NCBI RefSeq assembly: GCF_035645195.1
Contig: NZ_DASQNA010000042.1
Coordinates: forward strand, 38,436 to 102,435
Source of the DNA: Paenibacillus sp.
GTDB lineage: Bacteria; Bacillota; Bacilli; Paenibacillales; YIM-B00363
Length of the DNA stretch: 64,000 nt
Reading direction: 5' to 3'
Positions 43,171 to 52,093 of the stretch are shown here, in pieces. Made by a program: the position numbers and the translations under genes. Position 1 is the stretch's first letter. Each line of letters starts with the position of its first letter. The notes below the pieces were generated by a model, which was given only the letters and a program-made list of their open reading frames with translations, was not told where the DNA came from and did no database searches.

Positions 43171-44388
43171 TTAAATCACCCGACCCTCCCGGCGCAGCCA
43201 ACGATACAGCAGCCCGCCCGCTGCGGCGCAGGCGAACGCATTGACGCCGATCATGAAATATCCCGCGCGGAAGCCGAACACGTCGGTCGCCGCGCCGATT
43301 AAGAAATTGCCCGCCACTCCGAGTATGCCGATCGTCGTCACCGTGAACGTGATCGCGGCTTCCGTGCCGACCGGGTACCGGCGGGCGAGGAACGCCATGA
43401 CCGTCGGGTACACCGGCGCGATGCCCGCCCCGGCGAGCGCGAGCAGCGCGGCGCCCGGCTCCCCGAGCAGCACGCCCGTGCACGTGCATAGGCCGGAAAA
43501 GCCGGCGAACGCAATGACCGACCGGACGAAGCCGAACCGATCCGTCAGCGGCCCGAGCACGAGACGAGCGGCCATGAAGCAGAAGAAGAACGAGGACAGC
43601 ATCCAGGACGCGCGAGCGTTGTCCCAGCCGTACGCGCGTTCGAGGAAGTTGACGAGCCAGCCGCCGGCCGCCATCTCCGCGGTTACGCCGCACGAAAGCA
43701 TGACGACGACGCACCAAGCGATTTTGTCCTTCGCGAAGCCCCGCCACGTCACGCGCTCCTGCCCCGGCTCCCCTTCCTCCCTCGGAAACTTCGAGAGCAA
43801 GGAAGGCAGCATCGGCAGGACGCACAGCGCCAGCAGCACGGCGTACATGCCCCGCCAGCCGAGCGCGCCGCCGCCCGGATCCCATCCCATCAGCGCGGTG
43901 GCCGCCAGCGGCGCCGCCGTCGAGCTAAGTCCGTAGAAAAAATGCGACAGGTTCATCATGAACCCGGTATTGCGCGTGAACAGCTTCGCGCTCAGTACCG
44001 CCAAGGCGATCTCGAGCAGCCCGTTCCATAAATACAAGAAGAAGAACGCCGCCGCGAACAGCGCGAACCCCGGCGCCGAGCCGATCAACCAGCCCGAGGC
44101 GGCCATGAACCCGAACGACAGCAGCAGCGCCGTCCGGAGGCCGATGCGCCGAATGACGCCCCCCGCGAACGAGCACGCCAGCAGGAAGCCGATCGAATTG
44201 AACGCGAGCAGCAGGCCGAGCTGCCATTCCTCGAGCCGGAAATCGTCCTGCATCCGCGGCAGCGCAGGCCCCTTCATATTCTCTGAAATACCGAAAATCA
44301 AATACCCGCCGAACACGACGCCTAATAATAAATAATAATTCCGGGATTGCCCGAGCTTCCCAAGCCTAGCTTCCTCTAATTGCTGCAA
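43171..44388 (-). CDS. Major facilitator superfamily transporter
   Basis: 405 aa with twelve hydrophobic helices. The cytoplasmic loop between helices 2 and 3 contains GGVIRRIGLRTALL and the equivalent second-half loop LGPLTDRFGFVRSVI, degenerate forms of the MFS signature. The overall pattern resembles fucose/NarK-like or YbjJ-type carriers, but the substrate cannot be assigned. First gene of the operon with exoD-like and M1 peptidase genes. Confidence 0.88.
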   Translation of the reverse strand: MQQLEEARLGKLGQSRNYYLLLGVVFGGYLIFGISENMKGPALPRMQDDFRLEEWQLGLLLAFNSIGFLLACSFAGGVIRRIGLRTALLLSFGFMAASGWLIGSAPGFALFAAAFFFLYLWNGLLEIALAVLSAKLFTRNTGFMMNLSHFFYGLSSTAAPLAATALMGWDPGGGALGWRGMYAVLLALCVLPMLPSLLSKFPREEGEPGQERVTWRGFAKDKIAWCVVVMLSCGVTAEMAAGGWLVNFLERAYGWDNARASWMLSSFFFCFMAARLVLGPLTDRFGFVRSVIAFAGFSGLCTCTGVLLGEPGAALLALAGAGIAPVYPTVMAFLARRYPVGTEAAITFTVTTIGILGVAGNFLIGAATDVFGFRAGYFMIGVNAFACAAAGGLLYRWLRREGRVI

Positions 44389-44541
44389 ACCGATTCCTCC
44401 GATGCGTCGCGGACAAACGCCAAGAATATTAGGAATATAGCTGAAAAAACACCTCTTTCATCATATCAAAAATCGCGCCGAAACTCTCTTCCCTCGTCGC
44501 GGTCCACCAAAACTTTACATCAGACAATTTTCCGAAGTTGA

Positions 44542-44630
44542 TGTCATGTAAATTGACAAATATGCAACCTAATATTTAAAATTCTCTTGAAATTTAACTA
44601 ACCATCAAACATAATGTCATATATATTAAC
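44542..44630 (+). promoter_or_regulatory. Pair of direct repeats upstream of response regulator gene
   Basis: TGTCATGTAAATTGAC (44542-44557) and TGTCATATATATTAAC (44615-44630) agree at 13 of 16 positions and start 73 bases apart, about seven helical turns. They lie in an AT-rich leader directly upstream of an OmpR-type gene and could be its own binding sites. Confidence 0.4.
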
Positions 44631-44647
44631 TCAGGGAGATTCATCCT

Positions 44648-45394
44648 TTGCGGTTACGTGAGCTGTGCGAAAGGTTGGTGCTCCGCATGCCAGGCGAGCT
44701 GATATTGACCGTAGACGACGAGGTACGCATCGGGGAATTGGTCGGCATGTATTTGCAGAAGGACGGATTCCGGCACATTGCCGCCACGAACGGGAAACAA
44801 GCGATGGAGCTCGCCGAGAAAGAACGCCCGAACTTGATCGTACTGGACGTCCTGCTCCCGGATATGGAAGGCTACGAATTATGCTCCCGCCTCCGCACGA
44901 AGACGGACGTCCCCATCGTGTTCCTGTCCTGCAAAGATACGGACGTCGACAAAGTCGTCGGGCTGACCGTCGGCGCCGACGACTATATGAGCAAACCGTT
45001 CAGCCCCATCGAGCTGATCGCCCGCATTAAAGCGCAGCTCCGCCGGTTCCGCGCGCAACGAGCGCCGCAGCCCCCGAAGCTCGTCCTCTCCAACGGGCAC
45101 GTTCAACTGCATCCGGAAGCCCACGAAGTGTTCGTGGAAGGCCGAAAAATCGAACTGACCACCAAGGAATTCCAATTATTGTCGTATATGATGCATCACG
45201 CAAAACAAGTGCTTACGCCGGATCAACTGCTGCTGCACGTGTGGGGGTACGACAGCTCCGTCGATACGAAAACGTTAAAAGTCCATATCGGCCATCTTCG
45301 CAAAAAGATCGAACACGACCCGTCCCAACCGAAACGTATCATTACCGTCCGGGGGGTCGGCTATAAATTCGATGAGCGCGTCCAAGAAGCGTAA
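44648..45394 (+). CDS. OmpR-family response regulator
   Basis: 248 aa if TTG 44648 is used (9 bases after AGGGAG), or 235 aa from ATG 44687, which gives the more usual start MPGELILTVDDEVRIGELV. The receiver domain has Asp in LIVLDVLLPDM and Lys in YMSKPFSP. The winged-helix output domain ends TVRGVGYKFDE. The gene overlaps the kinase gene by 23 bases, indicating a cognate pair. Regulated genes are unknown; direct repeats upstream suggest autoregulation. Confidence 0.92.
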   Translation: MRLRELCERLVLRMPGELILTVDDEVRIGELVGMYLQKDGFRHIAATNGKQAMELAEKERPNLIVLDVLLPDMEGYELCSRLRTKTDVPIVFLSCKDTDVDKVVGLTVGADDYMSKPFSPIELIARIKAQLRRFRAQRAPQPPKLVLSNGHVQLHPEAHEVFVEGRKIELTTKEFQLLSYMMHHAKQVLTPDQLLLHVWGYDSSVDTKTLKVHIGHLRKKIEHDPSQPKRIITVRGVGYKFDERVQEA

Positions 45395-47564
45395 ACCACT
45401 CCAACCGCCCAAAACGTTCGCCTTCCAATTGCTGGCCGCCATGCTGGCCGCCTCGATTTTGCCGCTGCTGCTGCTGTCCATGTCGGCCGGCCATACGCTG
45501 CGCACCCAAATGCAGGAAATCAGCGACGTCACCTCGCAAACGACGGAACGCGTCTATTTGCAAATGTACGATTCCAATATCGAGGAGCAAGCGGAATCGA
45601 TCGATTCCGAAATGCGCAAGGTCGAGGACGCCGTGCTCGTCGCCAAGTCGTACGCGGAGGCGCTGTTCGCCGGCAAGGAGGGGAACGGGACGGAACCGAT
45701 CCTCGAGTTCGACTACGACGTCTCCCAAGGCAGATTCGTGAACCGGCATCAAAGCGGCGAAGGCGTCGTCTCGATCCGATCCCCGCGGAGCGTGCGGCCG
45801 ACGGAGGCGCAAGCCCGCGATTTCGCGCTGATGCAGTCGTTGTTTCCGATCTTCGAATCGGTCGTCGCCCGCAATTCGAACATCGTGCTGATGTATTACA
45901 TTCATCCGGACGACGGCTCGTACTATTACCCGGAATACGACGGGCCCGAACCGTCGCCCAACCCCATACATATCCGTAACTTGACGACATACTCGTTCTA
46001 CACCGACGCGCTGCAGGTCCCCCCCGGCGTCAATCAAGTCGCGTGGACGTCTCCTTATCTCGACATTACGCCGAGGGGATGGATGTTCACGGCGACGGCG
46101 CCCGTCTACGACGAACAGGGGCGATTGAGGGGCACCGTCGCCGCGGACGTGACGATCGACCGTTTCGTCGGCAACGTGCTCGACCGGGCGTTCCAAGACG
46201 AAGACGGGTACGCCTTCCTGCTCGATCAGCAGCACGAGCTGATCGCCGCGCAGCGTCAAGGTCTCGCCGAGCTGGGAACGCTCAACCTCGCCGAGCTGTT
46301 CGGCGGCGAGGCGCCGAACCGGTACCGCAGCATGACGTTGAACGGCGAAGCCAAGGCCGTGTTCAGCCGATACATCCCGTCGACCGACTGGATTCTCGGC
46401 TATATCGTGCCGGAGCGCGAAATGCTGGAGCCCGTCTTCAGCGCCGCGCGAGCGGCCTCCGAAGAAGCGCGGAAAAAGCTGTTTCTCCAGCTGGCGGCGC
46501 TGTTCGCGTTCAGCGCGGCAGTCTGCGTCGCCGTCGCCTTCTATTTGCGCTCCCGCGTCACCCGTCCCGTGAAGCTGCTCATGCACGCGTTCTCGGAGGC
46601 TCGCGAGGGGGTATTTACCGAACGGCTGCAGGACACCCGCTCCTACGAGTTCAACCGGCTGCTCCATTCGTTCAACGAGATGAACCGGAAAATTCGCCGA
46701 CTGATCGACGAGCAAACGGCGCTGAATCACCGGCTGGAAGACATCGTGGAGCGGCGCACCGTTCAGCTTCGCGCAACGAACGAGGAGCTGGAGCGTCGGA
46801 TCGAAGAGCTGCTGCGAATGGAGCAGTGGCGCAAATCGTTGTTCATGAATATCTCGCACGATTTGAAAACGCCGATCACGTTAATCCAAGGCTATATCGA
46901 GGCGATCCGGGACGGAACGATCCCCGCGGAAAATGCCGGTATGTTCCTGGATCGGATCCATGAAGGCATCCAAACGATCACGAGGTTTATCCGAAATTTA
47001 ACGGATTTAAGTCTGCTGGAGAACCGGGAGGCCGTCGTCAATTTCGCTCCGCTCGATGCGTCCGCGTTCGCAGACGAGGTCGCGTCTCGATGGCGGGATT
47101 ATTTCGGACTCGGGCAGCGGCGGTTCGCGGCGAAGCTGGAGGGCGGGCGAATCGACGTGCAGGGGGATAAATACTTGCTCACGCGCGCCCTCGACAATTT
47201 GATCGATAACGCAGCGAAATACTCGGACGATTCCTCGCCGATCGCGTTCGAGTTCGAACACGCGGGATCGGAGCTGCGGTTTCGGGTTGTCGACGAAGGC
47301 GTCGGCATTCCGGAGGAAGCGATGCCGTACATTTTTCAATCGTTCTACAGAGTCGACCGGTCGCGCAACAGCCACGTACCCGGCAGCGGCCTCGGACTGT
47401 CCATCGCCAAAGAAATCGCGGCGATCCACGGCGGCGAGCTGACCGTCGCGGCGAACCCCGCGGGGCGGGGATGCGTCTTTACGCTGTCCCTCCCGGCGCC
47501 GCCGCCCGAGCAGGCAGCAATACTTAAAAGGAGGGAATTTTTGGATGATCAGCGAATAAAGTAA
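45372..47564 (+). CDS. Sensor histidine kinase with Cache-type extracellular domain
   Basis: 730 aa. Helix 1 near residues 18-40, an extracellular dCache-like domain to about residue 365 (WMFTATAPVYDEQGRLRGTV is the typical strand pair), helix 2 near 375-395, HAMP, a coiled coil (LEDIVERRTVQLRATNEELE) and then HisKA with His in FMNISHDLKTPITLI. HATPase boxes are DNLIDNAAKYS, DEGVGIPEE and GSGLGLSIAKEI. Its start lies within the regulator gene. The ligand is probably a small molecule bound outside the cell. Confidence 0.93.
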   Translation: MSASKKRKPLQPPKTFAFQLLAAMLAASILPLLLLSMSAGHTLRTQMQEISDVTSQTTERVYLQMYDSNIEEQAESIDSEMRKVEDAVLVAKSYAEALFAGKEGNGTEPILEFDYDVSQGRFVNRHQSGEGVVSIRSPRSVRPTEAQARDFALMQSLFPIFESVVARNSNIVLMYYIHPDDGSYYYPEYDGPEPSPNPIHIRNLTTYSFYTDALQVPPGVNQVAWTSPYLDITPRGWMFTATAPVYDEQGRLRGTVAADVTIDRFVGNVLDRAFQDEDGYAFLLDQQHELIAAQRQGLAELGTLNLAELFGGEAPNRYRSMTLNGEAKAVFSRYIPSTDWILGYIVPEREMLEPVFSAARAASEEARKKLFLQLAALFAFSAAVCVAVAFYLRSRVTRPVKLLMHAFSEAREGVFTERLQDTRSYEFNRLLHSFNEMNRKIRRLIDEQTALNHRLEDIVERRTVQLRATNEELERRIEELLRMEQWRKSLFMNISHDLKTPITLIQGYIEAIRDGTIPAENAGMFLDRIHEGIQTITRFIRNLTDLSLLENREAVVNFAPLDASAFADEVASRWRDYFGLGQRRFAAKLEGGRIDVQGDKYLLTRALDNLIDNAAKYSDDSSPIAFEFEHAGSELRFRVVDEGVGIPEEAMPYIFQSFYRVDRSRNSHVPGSGLGLSIAKEIAAIHGGELTVAANPAGRGCVFTLSLPAPPPEQAAILKRREFLDDQRIK

Positions 47565-47596
47565 TAAACTTATATCTGTAAAGGTGGAATTTGCGA

Positions 47597-48472
47597 ATGG
47601 AAGAACAAATCATCGCCACTGAATCCCCTGGACCGGCAGGAGTTGTGCCAAAACTGTTGTATGACGGCGGCAGCATCGATATTCTTTACGATTACCATGA
47701 AGATGCTATCAAATGGTACGAAAACCATCTTGGATGGAAGGTTGAACAAAAAGAAAATTGGAAACCGGACCCCAGAGTCGCCGCAGGGAAAATGACTCAT
47801 ATGGGAAGGGGGTACTGGCTGACTTCGTACGTTACAAAGAAGAAGCTTCCGTTCCATTATGCAGAACGCGGTACGATCGACCCCCATGTTCGTCTTTGTC
47901 TGAAGGCTAAGGACATTAAACAAACACACGATGATTTTTCAAAGAAAGGGATCCGCGTATCGGAAATCTACAACGGTCCAGGCGGTCACTCCTATTTCGA
48001 CGCATGGCTTACTATGGAAGGAACGAGGTTCACGTTTCAAGACGAACTCGAGCATTCGCCGATTGCCTTTCCGGACTGCGATAATTTTCGGGATACTTGC
48101 GTTCGTATCGGCGTTAAAAATTTAGAAAATGCAATCAAGTGGTATAAACAATATGTCGGTATGGAAGTTGAGTCTCTACATGGCGGCGATGGATACGCAA
48201 TCATGTCGCTGGGGGTAAATCATCATCCTAACGGGAAATCCATGTGGGTCCTCGAACAACTCTCGGATGGCGCTATTACAGAAAAAGTAGACGGCCCCGT
48301 TCGTCCGACCTGCTATATTCAAAACCGGGAACAATTTTTCGGGTACCATACATTTCTGAAGAATAGCGGGGTGGATGTCTGCGAAATCGGAGGGTTTACG
48401 GGTCGCGGCATGTCCATGTTCCACTTCTATGATCCGGATGGGAATCGTTTCAATGTAAGTTGTTTTGTATAA
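47597..48472 (+). CDS. VOC-superfamily protein with two glyoxalase-like domains
   Basis: 291 aa from ATG 47597, 9 bases after AAAGGTGG. Two tandem modules each start with a DAIKWYENHLGWKVE or NAIKWYKQYVGMEVE strand-helix pattern and end with metal-site strands (FTFQDELEHSP and HFYDPDGNRFNV). Substrate is unknown. Base composition is visibly more AT-rich than the genes on both sides, so it may have been acquired separately. It is followed at once by a strong terminator. Confidence 0.85.
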   Translation: MEEQIIATESPGPAGVVPKLLYDGGSIDILYDYHEDAIKWYENHLGWKVEQKENWKPDPRVAAGKMTHMGRGYWLTSYVTKKKLPFHYAERGTIDPHVRLCLKAKDIKQTHDDFSKKGIRVSEIYNGPGGHSYFDAWLTMEGTRFTFQDELEHSPIAFPDCDNFRDTCVRIGVKNLENAIKWYKQYVGMEVESLHGGDGYAIMSLGVNHHPNGKSMWVLEQLSDGAITEKVDGPVRPTCYIQNREQFFGYHTFLKNSGVDVCEIGGFTGRGMSMFHFYDPDGNRFNVSCFV

Positions 48473-48526
48473 AAAAACACCCCTTAGCATTCATCGGCTT
48501 CACCGATGGCCGTTCTAAGGGGTGCA
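48471..48526. terminator. Nested bidirectional terminator
   Basis: Outer arms CACCCCTTAG and CTAAGGGGTG are exact complements; inside them CATCGG and CCGATG form a second hairpin. The minus strand continues TTTTTTT, serving the amine oxidase gene; the plus strand serves the VOC gene. Confidence 0.88.
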
Positions 48527-48533
48527 GCAGCTT

Positions 48534-50552
48534 TTACTTCACGTCTTCCGCCTTCGGCAAATCGAGCGTCGGCGTTTCGTCGAAGAAGTTGAACGGCTTG
48601 ATCATCGCCGTCACCCACTCCGTCGGCATGATCGGGAACTCCTCCGCGCGCATGACGTGCGTCGTGCCCGTCGTCATCCAGACGACCGTGTCCGTTTTGT
48701 AAATATTGCGGTTTTGCTTCGTCCAGAGGCCGAGGCCCGTGTCGGTGTTATGCGCGGTGTATTTGCCCTCGGAATACAATTCGTCTTTTTTGTACGGCGT
48801 TACGAAGATATGATTGTTGATAAATTCGGCGCGCTTCAAGACGTAATCCGTCTCCGTGAACAGCGGCTCTTCCATGAACGGATGCGTGCCGCCCGCGAAC
48901 GGCATGATCTGATAGCCCGTCGGGTATCCTTGCTTGTTTTCATTCGATTGATTCTGAACGAGAACGATTTTATCCGGGTCGTACTTTTGGATCGCTTCCA
49001 GCTCGGATTTATATTTTTTCTCGACGTTGATCATTTCGCTGCGCGCGAACTCCGGATTCGGAACGGTAATTGCCGTCGGCTTGATTTCGCCGACCGTGTT
49101 CGTCGTGCCGTCGATGTCCAAATCGAGCCGGTAGTTGAAAATGTGCTGGTGCGTCGGCGCCATGATATGCTGGTCGACCAAGACGCCGTTGCGCGTATCT
49201 TTTCTGGCGGTGATGTCGTCCATCGTTTCGCTGTGCACGGCTTTCACTTGCGCGAGGCCCGTGGCGCCGGCGGCCAGCTTGATCGAACCGTTTTGCAGGA
49301 AAATCCAGTCCATAATGTAGTCGTAGTTGCCGATCGTCGCGACGGAGCGCAGCACGAGCTCGCGGCGCTCCCGCGCGTATTCGTTGTGGGACCATTCCGG
49401 ATCGGCGTACCGCTCGAACAGCGCGAACGCTCGATCGACGACCTTGGACGTGCCGTCCGTGTTGTTGAACGCCGCGCCGAAGAACGTCGCGTTGCTCGGA
49501 ACGTCCGAGCCGGGGTTCAGCGGGCGCACCGACAACCCGATGCCGTATTCGCCGGCGTCCATGAAAATCTTGTACAGCCACGCCGGATCCGGATCGCCGT
49601 ACGGCACCATCATGCCGCCGATATATCCTTCGTACATGATTTTCCGCTTCTCGCCTTCATCGTCGAAGGATACCGTCGAGACGATCGGACCGACCCGCGG
49701 GTCCATCCGGAACTGGAACTTCCAGTTTTGCCAATCGACCGTATTGCCCTTGACCGAGAAGCTTGCGCCCTTCGGCTGCGTAATAACGAGCGGTTTCAGT
49801 TCCTTCGTCCGCTTCGTTTCTTTCACGATGCTGTAATTGTTCGGATCCTCGGAGACCGGAGGAGTGCCGTAATCGTAAATTTTAACGACTTTCTTCGCAT
49901 TCAGGTCGACGAGGAACGCCAGGCCGTCCATCGGGTGGAAAAAGCGGTCGAACGCGCCTTCCACTTTCGGACGCGGCACGGACATGGCCAGTCTCGAACC
50001 CGGCGGCGTCAGCTCCGGACCGTAGTCGCCCAGCGGGCCGTCGGCGAACGTCACCTGCTCCAGATCCGTAATGCCCCGCTTCGCGAGCGCCGCGACCGCC
50101 CCCGGATCCTTCTCGACAATTCCCTCCGTTTGCCCCCACTCGGTGTAGAACGGCCACCCTTTCGTAACCTCTTTCCATTCGACGACTTTCGCTTCGTCCA
50201 AGTCGACGATGCCTTCGTACGGCTTGCTGCCGATGATGGCGATGAACTCGGCCCGCCGCGGCAGACGCTCCGCAATGTTCCCGTCGTCCCAATCCCACAC
50301 TTTCGTCTTCTCCGGCGGATCCAGCTTGATTTCCGGGAAGTACATCCCCTCTTTGCCGTAGCTCGACTTCTTCACGATGTCCGCCGTCGCGGCGATTTCG
50401 TCCGGCGTCAGCGGGTTCAGCGGGTGGTACACCAGCTCTTCGATGGCGGCCGACGTCAGCGGCACCTTGAGCAGCCCCGCCGGGGCCAGACTTACCGTCG
50501 CCACCGCGGCGGCGACCGCCGCGGCCAACAGCACGCGTTTTTTTCTTTCCAT
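48534..50552 (-). CDS. Copper-containing primary-amine oxidase (TPQ type), exported
   Basis: 672 aa from ATG 50552, which follows GGAGGG. A signal peptide (residues 1-27) precedes N2/N3-like domains and the catalytic beta-sandwich. The cofactor tyrosine is Tyr410 in ATIGNYDYIMDW, matching the T-x-x-N-Y-D/E rule for topaquinone. Copper ligands are the HQH pair in PTHQHIFNYR and a distal His in TTHVMRAEEFPIMPTEW, and the catalytic base Asp is in FMDAGEYGIG. It oxidises primary amines to aldehydes with release of ammonia and peroxide. All key residues are present, so it is probably active outside the membrane. Confidence 0.93.
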   Translation of the reverse strand: MERKKRVLLAAAVAAAVATVSLAPAGLLKVPLTSAAIEELVYHPLNPLTPDEIAATADIVKKSSYGKEGMYFPEIKLDPPEKTKVWDWDDGNIAERLPRRAEFIAIIGSKPYEGIVDLDEAKVVEWKEVTKGWPFYTEWGQTEGIVEKDPGAVAALAKRGITDLEQVTFADGPLGDYGPELTPPGSRLAMSVPRPKVEGAFDRFFHPMDGLAFLVDLNAKKVVKIYDYGTPPVSEDPNNYSIVKETKRTKELKPLVITQPKGASFSVKGNTVDWQNWKFQFRMDPRVGPIVSTVSFDDEGEKRKIMYEGYIGGMMVPYGDPDPAWLYKIFMDAGEYGIGLSVRPLNPGSDVPSNATFFGAAFNNTDGTSKVVDRAFALFERYADPEWSHNEYARERRELVLRSVATIGNYDYIMDWIFLQNGSIKLAAGATGLAQVKAVHSETMDDITARKDTRNGVLVDQHIMAPTHQHIFNYRLDLDIDGTTNTVGEIKPTAITVPNPEFARSEMINVEKKYKSELEAIQKYDPDKIVLVQNQSNENKQGYPTGYQIMPFAGGTHPFMEEPLFTETDYVLKRAEFINNHIFVTPYKKDELYSEGKYTAHNTDTGLGLWTKQNRNIYKTDTVVWMTTGTTHVMRAEEFPIMPTEWVTAMIKPFNFFDETPTLDLPKAEDVK

Positions 50553-50743
50553 GGGATCCCTCCGTGTCCGACGAATATGATGTTTCGCTTTCGAATCGCT
50601 GTCACGGAACCTCACTTCGACATCCCGCGACAACCCTTCCGTCTGCGATCTACGTCACATAGCGTAACGCACGAAGGTAAACAGCAAAGCCCGGTTCGGT
50701 AGCGCGGAAGGAAAATATGCGGGCGATTTCGGTAAAATCGAGG

Positions 50744-50782
50744 TAAAAAAATCCCGCCCCCTCAGCCGAGGGATGCGGGATG
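50744..50782 (-). terminator. Terminator after HVHP-protein gene
   Basis: On the minus strand ATCCCGC pairs with GCGGGAT around a partly paired loop, followed by TTTTTTTACC. Confidence 0.85.
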
Positions 50783-50799
50783 AACGGCGACGCGCGCGA

Positions 50800-51672
50800 T
50801 CAAGGCACTTCGATCGCGAAAGGGACGAGCAGCAGCTCCCCGTCCCGTTGAAACTGCCCCCACAGCTTGTAGAGGCCCGGTTTCGGGAACGTGACGCCGA
50901 ACACCGCCTGCGGTCCGGAGGACGCCCAATTGAGCGGATGCACATGAATGAATTCGTCCATCGCCTCGTCGACGGCGACGACGTGACCTACGGCGCCTAA
51001 GTACAGCTCTAAATCTTTAACGGGTTTCCCGCTGCGCGCGTCCGCGAACGTGAACGTCATCTCCGTTTGCATGCCCGCCATCAAATGGCCGCCGAAATCG
51101 AGCGTCACGCGCATGCCTTCGATGTCGGCCGTCAGGTTCTCGCTCGGCGCGAGGCGCTTCGCCGCCGGCGCGTCGCCCGCGACGGCGACGACCTCGCTCC
51201 GGGTCAATTCGTTCATGCCCGCCGGCTTCAGATCCGCGAACAGCTTGTACGCGCCGCCGGTCGGGAACGTCATCGCCGGGAGCGCGAACCGTCCTTCGCC
51301 GACCGGCTCGGGGTGTACGTGCAGGAAATGCTCCAAATTTTCGTTGATCGCGATCAGGTGGAGCGGCTTCTCGTGCACGATATCGTACTGCGCAATCGGC
51401 TGCCCGCCGCCGTCTTGGACGCGCAGTTCCAGCTTCGCCGGCGTCCCCGCCGACGGGCTCCCATCGGGCCAATCGAGCGTCATCGCGACGCCCTTCTCCG
51501 CTTCCGTCGCCTCTTCGCCCGAAGCGGCATGCGCATGCGCCATCGTGAACGCGTACGGGTCCAGATACGGATCGGCGAAGGCGTCGTCCGCCTCGTTCGG
51601 CATAAGCTGCATCGCGCCGAACGCGCAGCCGGCCGCCAGCGCCGGGACCAGCGCGAACCATCGTTTTCTCAT
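50800..51672 (-). CDS. Secreted two-domain protein with HVHP motifs
   Basis: 290 aa with an N-terminal hydrophobic signal; a Cys at residue 16 has some lipobox character (LAAGC). Two similar beta-rich halves each contain His-rich loops: LEHFLHVHPEPVG near residue 117 and MDEFIHVHPLNW near 244, each followed by YKLFADL or YKLWGQF. The pattern fits extracytoplasmic YtkA/FixH-like or metal-binding domains, and copper is a reasonable ligand because the next gene downstream encodes a copper amine oxidase. That link is inference; a terminator separates the two genes. Confidence 0.72.
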   Translation of the reverse strand: MRKRWFALVPALAAGCAFGAMQLMPNEADDAFADPYLDPYAFTMAHAHAASGEEATEAEKGVAMTLDWPDGSPSAGTPAKLELRVQDGGGQPIAQYDIVHEKPLHLIAINENLEHFLHVHPEPVGEGRFALPAMTFPTGGAYKLFADLKPAGMNELTRSEVVAVAGDAPAAKRLAPSENLTADIEGMRVTLDFGGHLMAGMQTEMTFTFADARSGKPVKDLELYLGAVGHVVAVDEAMDEFIHVHPLNWASSGPQAVFGVTFPKPGLYKLWGQFQRDGELLLVPFAIEVP

Positions 51673-51796
51673 CGGCTTCCTCCTTCAGGGCCCTGGCCTT
51701 TTCTTGCCATTGTAGAGAAAGCCCGTAAAGCCTGAGGTCCGGTCCAGGTAAACGGAAGGTAAAATAACGGCGAACCGGAGGATAAGGCGCGCCGGC

Positions 51797-51825
51797 TTGC
51801 CGAACGGACGAAAGCGGCATACAAT
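51797..51825 (+). promoter_or_regulatory. Sigma-A type promoter of small gene
   Basis: TTGCCG and TACAAT are separated by exactly 17 bases and lie 36 bases upstream of the ATG at 51861, with AGGAGG in between. Confidence 0.65.
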
Positions 51826-51860
51826 AGTAGGAATCCCGTTTCAGGAGGTTTTACGCAGAC

Positions 51861-52034
51861 ATGAAGAAGAAACCGAACGCCCCCGCGAGCCGGCGGACGA
51901 ACCCGGACGCGCACCGCGGGCAGTGGACCCGCAAGCCGATTACGCAAGTTCAGCCGAATCGAAAAGCGCAGCAGCGCCGCACGTTTTGCCGGAACAAAGG
52001 CCAAGACGACGGCGCTGTTTTCATGTGTGCATAG
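51861..52034 (+). CDS. Small basic protein, 57 aa
   Basis: Starts MKKKPNAPASRRTNPDAHRG and contains RKPITQVQPNRKAQQRRTF; two Cys near the C-terminus. It has its own promoter (51797-51825), AGGAGG 12 bases upstream and a strong terminator directly after, which together support a real transcription unit. The high Lys/Arg/Gln content suggests nucleic-acid or ribosome contact, but this is only a guess. Confidence 0.6.
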   Translation: MKKKPNAPASRRTNPDAHRGQWTRKPITQVQPNRKAQQRRTFCRNKGQDDGAVFMCA

Positions 52035-52035
52035 C

Positions 52036-52085
52036 AAGACCGCCAAGATTCGGATACAGCGCATCCGCTTGGCGGTCTTATTTCG
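52036..52085 (+). terminator. Terminator after 57-aa gene
   Basis: AAGACCGCCAAG and CTTGGCGGTCTT form a perfect 12-bp stem; ATTTCG follows. It overlaps the stop codon region of the small gene and could also end the convergent GRAS gene transcript. Confidence 0.82.
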
Positions 52086-52093
52086 TCACGGCG

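Noticed and set aside
48522..50702. A 726-codon plus-strand frame
   Set aside because: Antisense to the copper amine oxidase, whose cofactor and copper residues are intact.
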